NCBI GenBank assembly: GCA_017435185.1
Contig: JAFSFN010000211.1
Location: 1 to 7,742 of the forward strand
Direction of reading: 5' to 3'
Length of the DNA stretch: 7,742 nucleotides
Origin: Clostridia bacterium
Lineage (GTDB): Bacteria > Bacillota > Clostridia > Christensenellales > CAG-138
Translations under genes and position numbers: made by a program
Shown: piece after piece, positions 1-6,734 of the stretch
How positions within the stretch are numbered: the stretch's first letter is position 1
Layout of the letters: each line of letters begins with the position of its first letter
Notes under the pieces: model-generated
The model's database searches: none
What the model was told of the DNA's origin: nothing
The model's input: only the letters and a program-made list of their open reading frames with translations

Positions 1-1
1 G

Positions 2-991
2 TTCAAGCATGTAAGCCCCGCAGGTGAGGCTGTTGGCGAAAAGCTCTCCGACGACTTGAAAAAGGCTTGTGCGGTTGACGATATCGAGGGTCTTGACGAT
101 TCGCCCCTTGCCTGCGCATATGCAAGAGCAAGAGGTACCGACAGAATGTCATCCTTCGGCGATTTTATTGCTCTTTCCGATGTGTGCGACAAAACCACCG
201 CAATGATAATCAAGCGTGAAGTTTCTGACGGCATAATAGCTCCGGGCTACACCGATGAAGCACTTGAGATACTCAAATCAAAGCGCAAGGGCACATATAA
301 CATAATCGAGATTGATCCCGACTATGTTCCCGATCCCATCGAGCGCAAGCAGGTCTACGGCATAACTTTTGAGCAGGGCAGAAACGAAGTTAAGATAGAT
401 GCAGAAATGCTCAAAAACATAGTTACCGAAAATAAGGATATCCCCGAGAGCGCAAAGCGAGATTTGCTTATTGCTCTCATAACCTTGAAATATACACAGT
501 CCAACTCCGTATGCTACGCATCGGGCGGACAGACAACCGGCGTCGGTGCAGGTCAGCAGTCGAGAATACACTGCACAAGACTTGCAGGACAGAAGTCTGA
601 TATATGGCATCTGCGCCGCCATGAAAAGGTGCTTAATCTTCCCTTCGCTGAAAATCTGGGCAGACCCGACAGGGACAATGTAATAGATGTCTACATCTCC
701 GATCAGAGCGAGGATGTATTGGGCGATGATGTATGGCAGAACTACTTCACAACACGCCCCGAACCCCTGACGGCAGAAGAAAAGCGAGCATATCTTGACA
801 CGATAACAGGTGTATCTGTGGGCAGTGACGCATTCTTTCCGTTCTCCGACAACATCGAAAGAGCAAGAAGAAGCGGCGTTTCCTACATTGCACAGCCGGG
901 CGGCTCGGTAAGAGACGATATCGTTATAGACTGCTGCAACAAGTACGGCATCGCAATGGCGTTCACAGGTGCAAGATTGTTCCATCACTGA
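2..991 (+). CDS. purH: AICAR formyltransferase (purH-type), 5' truncated by window edge
   Basis: This enzyme transfers a formyl group from 10-formyl-tetrahydrofolate to AICAR, giving FAICAR, the last intermediate before IMP; it is cytoplasmic. The frame is open to the left edge, so the real start is upstream; a TTG at 56 is only an internal codon. The visible part is 329 residues. It opens with KHVSPAG (fragment residues 2-8), which holds the catalytic Lys-His pair (Lys266/His267 in human ATIC). It continues with ARARGTDRMSSFGDF, REVSDGIIAPGY, KYTQSNSVCYA (Asn at fragment residue 168, corresponding to ATIC Asn431), GAGQQSRIHCTRLAG, SDAFFPF and a C-terminal RLFHH. These follow the eukaryotic ATIC transformylase domain much more closely than E. 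coli PurH. About 60 residues are probably missing if this is the stand-alone clostridial form of about 390 residues; a fused IMP cyclohydrolase domain upstream cannot be excluded. The stop lies 21 bases before purD. Confidence 0.95.
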   Translation, partial: FKHVSPAGEAVGEKLSDDLKKACAVDDIEGLDDSPLACAYARARGTDRMSSFGDFIALSDVCDKTTAMIIKREVSDGIIAPGYTDEALEILKSKRKGTYNIIEIDPDYVPDPIERKQVYGITFEQGRNEVKIDAEMLKNIVTENKDIPESAKRDLLIALITLKYTQSNSVCYASGGQTTGVGAGQQSRIHCTRLAGQKSDIWHLRRHEKVLNLPFAENLGRPDRDNVIDVYISDQSEDVLGDDVWQNYFTTRPEPLTAEEKRAYLDTITGVSVGSDAFFPFSDNIERARRSGVSYIAQPGGSVRDDIVIDCCNKYGIAMAFTGARLFHH

Positions 992-997
992 TAAATT

Positions 998-1003
998 AAG
1001 GAG
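998..1003 (+). promoter_or_regulatory. Shine-Dalgarno site of purD
   Basis: AAGGAG lies nine bases before the ATG at 1013, inside the 21-base gap after the AICAR formyltransferase stop. It supports this ATG as the purD start. No promoter or terminator structure is visible in the gap. Confidence 0.85.
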
Positions 1004-1012
1004 TAAACAACC

Positions 1013-2281
1013 ATGAAAATAATGGTCGTCGGCGGCGGCGGAAGAGAACATGCGATAATAAAGAGCATAAAGAAAAATCCCAAAGCCGAAAAGATATATG
1101 CACTTCCCGGCAATGGCGGTATTTCGCAGGATGCACAGTGTGTTGATATCGGTGCAAAGGATATTGATGCAATAGTTGAATTCGCTAAAAAAGAGGGCAT
1201 CGACTTTGCTGTGGTTGCTCCCGATGACCCGTTGGTATTGGGCGCCGTCGATGCGCTCCATGAAAATGGCATAAAGTGCTTCGGTCCTTGTGCGGCGGCC
1301 GCCGCTATCGAGGGCAGCAAGGTGTTCTCAAAAGGACTTATGAAGAAATACGGCATACCGACTGCCGATTATGAAGTCTTTGACGATGCCGAAAAAGCAC
1401 TTGTCTACATTGAAAATAATGCAAAATACCCCACTGTCATAAAGGCGGACGGTCTTGCTCTGGGCAAGGGCGTTATAATCGCACAGGATAAAGACGAGGC
1501 TGTAAGTGCGGTAAAATCCATAATGGAAGACCGTATATTCGGTGCAAGCGGCAGTAACATCGTTATAGAGGAATTCCTCACAGGTGTTGAAGTGTCGGTG
1601 CTTGCGTTTACCGATGGTAAGACAGTCGTCCCCATGATATCGTCAATGGACCATAAGCGTGCGCTTGATGGTGATGAGGGGCTTAATACGGGCGGCATGG
1701 GCACTATTGCTCCAAGTCCTTTCTACACAAAAGAAATTGCGGATGAGTGTATGGAAAAGATATTCCTGCCCACCGTTGAAGCAATGAATAAAGAAAACAG
1801 AAAATTCAAGGGCTGTTTGTATTTTGGGCTTATGCTCACACCCAACGGCCCTGCAGTAATAGAATACAACTGCCGTTTCGGTGATCCCGAAACACAGGTC
1901 GTACTTCCCATGCTCAAAACGGACTTGCTCGACATCATGTTGGCTGTTGAAGAAGAGAGACTTGCTGACATAAATGTTGAGTTTGAAAGCGGCGCCTGCT
2001 GCTGCGTGATAATGGCATCGGGCGGCTATCCTTTAAGCTACGGTAAGGGCTATGAAATCACTATAGAAGATGATATCGAGGCAATGGTATACCATGCAGG
2101 TACCAAAAAAGACGGTGATAAGTTCATTACGAGCGGCGGTCGTGTGCTGGGCGTTTGTGTGAGAGAAAAAGAACTGTCATCGGCAATAAGCGGTGCATAT
2201 GAACAGGTCAAAAAGATAAACTTCAAAGATGCTTTTTACAGGCGTGACATAGGCGCAAAAGCATTGAAAGCACAGAGGTGA
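1013..2281 (+). CDS. purD: Phosphoribosylamine--glycine ligase (GAR synthetase)
   Basis: PurD joins glycine to 5-phosphoribosylamine using ATP, making GAR, the second step of de novo purine synthesis. The 422-residue product has the usual length for a monofunctional bacterial PurD. The N-terminal domain starts with the dinucleotide-like GGGGREHA (residues 7-14). The ATP-grasp part begins near EGSKVFSK (100-107) and carries KADGLALGKGV (144-154), the EEFLTGVEVSV segment, GGMG (227-230) and EYNCRFGDPETQ (284-295), whose Glu and Asn are the expected metal/ATP ligands. The last 90 or so residues form the C-terminal lid domain, ending in YRRDIGAKAL. The start fits both the SD site and the family N-terminus. 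A five-alanine run (94-98) is coded by a GC-only palindrome. It has no fused PurM or PurN domain, unlike the animal enzyme. The stop is four bases from purL. Confidence 0.97.
   Translation: MKIMVVGGGGREHAIIKSIKKNPKAEKIYALPGNGGISQDAQCVDIGAKDIDAIVEFAKKEGIDFAVVAPDDPLVLGAVDALHENGIKCFGPCAAAAAIEGSKVFSKGLMKKYGIPTADYEVFDDAEKALVYIENNAKYPTVIKADGLALGKGVIIAQDKDEAVSAVKSIMEDRIFGASGSNIVIEEFLTGVEVSVLAFTDGKTVVPMISSMDHKRALDGDEGLNTGGMGTIAPSPFYTKEIADECMEKIFLPTVEAMNKENRKFKGCLYFGLMLTPNGPAVIEYNCRFGDPETQVVLPMLKTDLLDIMLAVEEERLADINVEFESGACCCVIMASGGYPLSYGKGYEITIEDDIEAMVYHAGTKKDGDKFITSGGRVLGVCVREKELSSAISGAYEQVKKINFKDAFYRRDIGAKALKAQR
2274..2281 (+). promoter_or_regulatory. Shine-Dalgarno site of purL overlapping the purD stop
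   Basis: AGAGGTGA covers the last purD codons and its TGA stop; seven of its bases (GAGGTGA) match the 16S anti-SD complement. The purL ATG follows four bases after the stop. This close arrangement suggests that translation of purL is coupled to purD (inference). Confidence 0.8.
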
Positions 2282-2285
2282 AAAA

Positions 2286-5200
2286 ATGGTTTACAGAGTA
2301 TTTGTAGAAAAGAAAAAAGGTCTTGCTCATGAAGCGGCGTCGGTTAAGTCGGATATCGTTTCACAGCTCATGATAGGCGGTTTGAGCGATGTTCGTCTGT
2401 TCAACCGCTATGATGTTGAAAACATAGAAAAGGAGCTCTTTGAGCGTGCGTGCAAGAATGTGTTCTCAGAGCCCCAGCTCGATGATGTTTATTTCGAGCT
2501 TCCCGAAGTGGGCGCCGCGGCTGTTTTTGCCGTTGAATATCTGCCCGGTCAGTTCGACCAGAGAGCGGACAGTGCGGCTCAGTGCATACAGCTCATATCC
2601 TGCGGCGAGCGTCCCACAGTCAGGACGGCAAAGGTCTATATGCTCTTTGGCTCGCTCACCGATGAAGAAGTGAACATGGTAAAAAAGCATCTTATAAATG
2701 CGGTCGAGTGCCGTGAAGCGGCTTTTGAACTTCCCGAAACACTCAAGACAGAAACGGTAATTCCTGAAACTGTCGATACAGTCGAGGGCTTCATCTCAAT
2801 GACCGATGAAGAAATTCCTTCTTTCATAAAGAAATACGGTCTTGCGATGGATGCAGCGGATGTAAAGTTCTGCCGTTCATATTTTGCAGACGAAAAGCGT
2901 GACCCTACTATTACGGAAATACGCATGATAGATACATACTGGAGCGACCATTGCCGTCATACCACATTCCTTACGAAGATAGACAGCGTAGAGTTTGATA
3001 ATGAACAGGTGCAAAAGGCATATGAACGCTACATAAAGGTCAGGGGCGAAATTAAAAGAACAAAGCCCATAAACCTCATGGATATAGGCACTATAGCAGG
3101 CAGATATCTCAAACACACAGGCGACTTGAAGAATGTTGACGAGTCCGAGGAGATAAATGCTTGTACGGTGAAAATCAAGGCAAATGTCAACGGCAATATT
3201 GAAGATTGGCTTTTGCTCTTTAAGAACGAAACACATAACCACCCCACGGAGATAGAGCCGTTCGGCGGTGCGGCGACCTGCATCGGCGGCGCTATCCGTG
3301 ACCCCCTTTCGGGCAGAGCATATGTATATCAGGCAATGCGTGTAACGGGTGCGGCAAATCCGCTTGCAAAGACGAGCGAGACAATCCCCGGAAAACTGCC
3401 CCAGCGCAAGATAGTAACCGCGGCCGCACAGGGCTACAGCTCATACGGCAACCAGATAGGCCTTGCAACAGGCATGGTCGATGAGCTCTACCACAGCGGT
3501 TATGCGGCAAAACGCATGGAGATAGGTGCTGTAGTCGGCGCCGCTCCTGCAGAGAATGTGCGCCGAGAGCGTCCCATAGACGGTGATATAGTCATTCTGC
3601 TTGGCGGCAGAACAGGCCGTGATGGCTGCGGCGGTGCAACAGGCTCGAGCAAATCACACGATTTAAGCTCACTTACAAGCTGCGGTGCAGAAGTTCAGAA
3701 AGGTAACGCTCCCGAGGAAAGAAAGCTCCAGCGCTTGTTCCGAAATAAAGAAGCAGCGCGCCTCATAAAACGCTGTAATGACTTTGGCGCAGGCGGCGTC
3801 AGCGTTGCCATAGGCGAATTGGCAGACGGTTTGAGAATAAACCTCAATGCTGTTCCCAAAAAATATGAAGGCCTTGACGGTACAGAACTTGCGATAAGCG
3901 AATCTCAGGAAAGAATGGCAGTCGTCGTGGCAAAAGAAGATGTCGATCGCTTCTTTGAACTTGCACACACGGAAAATCTTGAAGCAACCATAGTTGCAGT
4001 CGTAACGGAAGAAAAGCGTCTTGTCATGGAATGGAACGGCAAGTGCATAGTTGACATTTCAAGAGAATTCCTCAACTCAAACGGCGCTGAAAAGCATATA
4101 AGCGTAAAAGCGGCACAGACAGAAGAAATAAAGAAAACCGTTTGCGGCAATACATTTGCCGAAAAATACAATTCACTTGCAGATGACTTGAATGTTTGCT
4201 CAAAGCGTGGTCTGTCCGAGAGGTTTGACTCGACGATCGGTGCAGGTTCGGTACTCATGCCCTTTGGCGGAAAGTATCAGCTCACGCCCACACAGGTCAT
4301 GGCGGCAAAACTGCCGGTATTGAGCGGTGACACGACTTCATGCTCGGTGATGGCATGGGGCTACAATCCTTTCATTGCCGAAAAAGATCCATATGTTTCG
4401 GCATACCTTGCCGTTGTGGAATCCGTGTCAAAGCTCGTTGCATCGGGCGCTCCGCTTGATGACTGCTATTTGACGTTCCAGGAATATTTTGAAAAGCCCC
4501 TTACAGACCCCAAGCGTTGGGGCAAGCCTTTTGCGGCACTGCTTGGCGCGCTTGACGCTCAGCTTGATTTGAAGAAAGCGGCAATAGGCGGTAAGGACTC
4601 TATGAGCGGCTCATTTGAAAAGCTCGATGTTCCGCCGACACTGGTATCCTTTGCGATAACCATGGGCGATGTAAATGCTGTTATCTCGCCCGAGTTCAAG
4701 CGCATAGGCGCTCAAGTTGTGCTTGTAAAGCCCGAATACAAGGCAAACGGCATACCCGAGATAAACAGCCTCAATGCTGTATACGCAAAAGTGCACGAGC
4801 TTATTGCGGCAAAGAAAGCAGTCAGTGCATATACGCTCACATACGGCGGTGCGGCTGAAGCAATAATGAAGATGTGCATGGGCAACGGCCTCGGCTTTGA
4901 ATATGATGACGCAGTTAATGAAGATGATATCTTCGCATATAACTATGGTGCATTCATACTTGAACTGGCGGAGGGCGTGAGCGCAAGTGATGTGTGTTTA
5001 ACAAAGCTCGGTCAGGTCACAGCAGATAACACCATCAAATACAAGAACGAAAGCGTTGATACAAAGACGCTCTTCGGTATATATGAAAACAAGCTCGAGA
5101 GCGTGTTTTCCTGCAACATACCCATGGAGAACAAGCCCATAATAAACGAGCTGTACACAAGAACTCAGACTCAGAAAGCGGCGGTGACAGTGAGCGGCAA

Positions 5201-5996
5201 GCCCAAGATCGCCATCCCGGTATTCCCCGGCACAAACTGCGAATATGACACGGCAAAGGCGATCGAGCGTGCCGGCGGCGAAGCTGAGATACTGGTCATA
5301 AAGAATTTGGGCGCAAACGATGTTGCTCAGTCGGTGGAAGCGTTTGCAAAGCTGATAAAGCGTTCGCAGATGATATTCGTTCCCGGCGGCTTCTCGGGCG
5401 GCGATGAGCCCGAGGGCAGCGGCAAGTTCATAACCGCATTCTTCAGAAATCCCGAAATAACCGACGCTACGCATGAATTGCTCAAAAATCGTGACGGTTT
5501 GATGTGCGGCGTGTGCAACGGCTTCCAGGCACTTGTAAAGCTCGGCTTGGTGCCCTACGGCGAGATAAGGGAAACTGATATTTCGTGCCCGACACTCACC
5601 TATAATGTAATCGGCAGACACCAGTCGCGTATCGTAAGAACACGAGTGGTATCAAATAAATCACCGTGGCTGTATGCAACACAGCCGGGCGAGGTGTACA
5701 ATGTACCCATCTCACACGGTGAAGGCAGATTTATCTGCGATGAAGAGTTGCTTAATCAGCTCTTTGAAAACGGCCAGGTCGCGACCCAGTATTGTGACCT
5801 TGACTCGAATCCGACATATGACATCGCATATAACCCGAACGGCTCGATATGCGCTGTTGAGGGCATCACATCGCCCGACGGCCGCGTCTTTGGCAAGATG
5901 GGTCACACAGAACGTGTAGGCAAGAGCCTCTACAAGAATGTTGAGGGCAATTACGACATGGGCATATTCGATTCTGCCGTAAAGTATTTTAAGTAA
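2286..5996 (+). CDS. purL: Phosphoribosylformylglycinamidine (FGAM) synthase, single-chain, Firmicute clade
   Basis: PurL converts FGAR, glutamine and ATP to FGAM; ammonia made by its glutaminase domain passes to the synthetase domain. At 1236 residues it is a complete single-chain enzyme, so separate PurS and PurQ are not needed. The N-terminal PurS-like part includes EYLPGQFDQRADSAAQC. It is followed by TYWSDHCRHTTF (conserved His222/His225). The first synthetase half has NETHNHPTEIEPFGGA (from 314) and GAGGVSVAIGELADG (501-515); the second half has GGKYQLTPTQ (661) and GGKDSM (768-773). The class I glutamine amidotransferase domain starts near 972 with KIAIPVFPGTNCEYD, then PGGFSGGDEPEGSG (1033-1046), the Cys1077 nucleophile in GVCNGFQ, ISHGEGRF (1142-1149), and His1207/Glu1209 in MGHTER. 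The usual MPHPER of the proteobacterial type is replaced by MGHTER, as I recall for the Firmicute clade (TIGR01857-like). No frameshift or missing active-site residue is seen. The start agrees with the family N-terminus (MVYRVFVEKK). Confidence 0.97.
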   Translation: MVYRVFVEKKKGLAHEAASVKSDIVSQLMIGGLSDVRLFNRYDVENIEKELFERACKNVFSEPQLDDVYFELPEVGAAAVFAVEYLPGQFDQRADSAAQCIQLISCGERPTVRTAKVYMLFGSLTDEEVNMVKKHLINAVECREAAFELPETLKTETVIPETVDTVEGFISMTDEEIPSFIKKYGLAMDAADVKFCRSYFADEKRDPTITEIRMIDTYWSDHCRHTTFLTKIDSVEFDNEQVQKAYERYIKVRGEIKRTKPINLMDIGTIAGRYLKHTGDLKNVDESEEINACTVKIKANVNGNIEDWLLLFKNETHNHPTEIEPFGGAATCIGGAIRDPLSGRAYVYQAMRVTGAANPLAKTSETIPGKLPQRKIVTAAAQGYSSYGNQIGLATGMVDELYHSGYAAKRMEIGAVVGAAPAENVRRERPIDGDIVILLGGRTGRDGCGGATGSSKSHDLSSLTSCGAEVQKGNAPEERKLQRLFRNKEAARLIKRCNDFGAGGVSVAIGELADGLRINLNAVPKKYEGLDGTELAISESQERMAVVVAKEDVDRFFELAHTENLEATIVAVVTEEKRLVMEWNGKCIVDISREFLNSNGAEKHISVKAAQTEEIKKTVCGNTFAEKYNSLADDLNVCSKRGLSERFDSTIGAGSVLMPFGGKYQLTPTQVMAAKLPVLSGDTTSCSVMAWGYNPFIAEKDPYVSAYLAVVESVSKLVASGAPLDDCYLTFQEYFEKPLTDPKRWGKPFAALLGALDAQLDLKKAAIGGKDSMSGSFEKLDVPPTLVSFAITMGDVNAVISPEFKRIGAQVVLVKPEYKANGIPEINSLNAVYAKVHELIAAKKAVSAYTLTYGGAAEAIMKMCMGNGLGFEYDDAVNEDDIFAYNYGAFILELAEGVSASDVCLTKLGQVTADNTIKYKNESVDTKTLFGIYENKLESVFSCNIPMENKPIINELYTRTQTQKAAVTVSGKPKIAIPVFPGTNCEYDTAKAIERAGGEAEILVIKNLGANDVAQSVEAFAKLIKRSQMIFVPGGFSGGDEPEGSGKFITAFFRNPEITDATHELLKNRDGLMCGVCNGFQALVKLGLVPYGEIRETDISCPTLTYNVIGRHQSRIVRTRVVSNKSPWLYATQPGEVYNVPISHGEGRFICDEELLNQLFENGQVATQYCDLDSNPTYDIAYNPNGSICAVEGITSPDGRVFGKMGHTERVGKSLYKNVEGNYDMGIFDSAVKYFK

Positions 5997-6012
5997 TCAA
6001 ATTTTAAGTTTC

Positions 6013-6020
6013 TAAGGAGG
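6013..6020 (+). promoter_or_regulatory. Strong Shine-Dalgarno site of purC
   Basis: TAAGGAGG is a full eight-base match to the complement of the 16S 3' end, eight bases before the ATG at 6029. It is the strongest SD in the window and decides the purC start. The 32-base gap around it is AT-rich and shows no hairpin. Confidence 0.88.
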
Positions 6021-6028
6021 AGTACAAA

Positions 6029-6709
6029 ATGAAACAGGTTTATCAGGGTAAAACAAAAAACGTATACGCACTTGACAACGGTAATTACCTTCTCAAGTTC
6101 AAGGATGATTGCACAGGAGAAAACGGCGTTTTCGACCCCGGCGCAAACACTGTCGGCTTGCAGATAGAGGGTATTGGCAGAGAAAATTTGCGTATGTCCA
6201 TTCTCTTCTTTGACGAGCTCAAGAAGCAGGGCATTGCAACACACTATGTAAGTGCAAATGTTGAAGAAGCAACAATGGAAGTCCTTCCTGCAACACCCTT
6301 CGGTAAAGGTCTTGAAGTCATCTGCCGTTACAGAGCAGTCGGCAGCTTCTACAGACGCTACGGCGATTATATCGAAGAAGGCGCTCTTCTCCCTGCATAT
6401 GTTGAAATGACTTTCAAAGACGATCAGCGCGGCGATCCCTTGGTAACTTGTGAAGCGCTTGAGGCTCTCGGAGTAATGGACAAGGCTCAGTATGAAGCAA
6501 CAAAGGAACTTACACAGAAGATAACAAAGGTCGTTGCAGACAAGCTCGCAGAAAAAGAACTTGAACTCTATGATATTAAGTTTGAGTTTGGCGTAAATAA
6601 TGGCAATGTCATTCTTATCGATGAAATCGCATCGGGCAATATGCGTGTTTACAACAAGAACGGTGAGTATGTAGAGCCTGTTACACTCACAAAGATGATG
6701 CTTTCTTAA
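6029..6709 (+). CDS. purC: SAICAR synthetase, divergent short form
   Basis: PurC uses ATP to couple aspartate to CAIR, giving SAICAR. The 226-residue product is close to the usual bacterial length of about 235-240. Recognisable parts are the N-terminal strand and Gly-rich loop YQGKTKNVY (5-13), KFKDDCTGENG (23-33), the block EVICRYRAVGS (96-106) matching the first SAICAR synthetase signature with Glu96, Arg100 and Gly105-Ser106, the acceptor-side segment FKDDQRGDPL (129-138), DIKFEFG (182-188) matching the second signature, and DEIASGNMRVY (198-208). The usual DEISPDTCRLW is altered here, the Pro before the first signature is Gly94, and the 34-50 segment differs from the common form, so this is a subfamily variant. 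I recall similar clostridial proteins annotated as PurC. The position after purL in a purine operon supports the role. I see no other candidate function, but activity rests on family membership. Confidence 0.9.
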   Translation: MKQVYQGKTKNVYALDNGNYLLKFKDDCTGENGVFDPGANTVGLQIEGIGRENLRMSILFFDELKKQGIATHYVSANVEEATMEVLPATPFGKGLEVICRYRAVGSFYRRYGDYIEEGALLPAYVEMTFKDDQRGDPLVTCEALEALGVMDKAQYEATKELTQKITKVVADKLAEKELELYDIKFEFGVNNGNVILIDEIASGNMRVYNKNGEYVEPVTLTKMMLS

Positions 6710-6722
6710 AAATATAAGAAAC

Positions 6723-6727
6723 GGAGG
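6723..6727 (+). promoter_or_regulatory. Shine-Dalgarno site of guaB
   Basis: GGAGG lies seven bases before the ATG at 6735, in the 25-base gap after purC. It fixes the guaB start. The gap holds no terminator-like hairpin, so guaB is probably transcribed with the purine genes (inference). Confidence 0.85.
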
Positions 6728-6734
6728 ACAGGCA

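Noticed and set aside
56..58. TTG as a possible start of the first gene
   Set aside because: The frame is open upstream and already encodes the catalytic KHVSPAG motif, so the start must lie outside the window.
278..1261. Long minus-strand open frame of 327 codons across the AICARFT-purD junction
   Set aside because: It overlaps two confidently identified genes, its translation is Cys/Tyr-rich without known motifs, and it is best explained by few reverse-strand stops in the codon usage.
1292..1305. Perfect 14-base GC-only palindrome GCGGCGGCCGCCGC
   Set aside because: It lies within purD and encodes the Ala run before EGSKVFSK, a small-residue segment of the protein; no T-tract follows, so it is neither a terminator nor an evident operator.
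3418..3427. GC-rich CCGCGGCCGC in purL
   Set aside because: Ordinary coding sequence for a conserved Ala-rich PurL segment; only restriction-site-like by chance.
4998..5621. Minus-strand open frame of 207 codons inside purL
   Set aside because: It lies fully opposite the conserved PurL glutaminase region, has no recognisable motif and no convincing start signal.
5997..6028. Possible promoter or terminator in the purL-purC gap
   Set aside because: The gap is AT-rich, but I see no paired -35/-10 boxes at proper spacing and no stem followed by a T-run.
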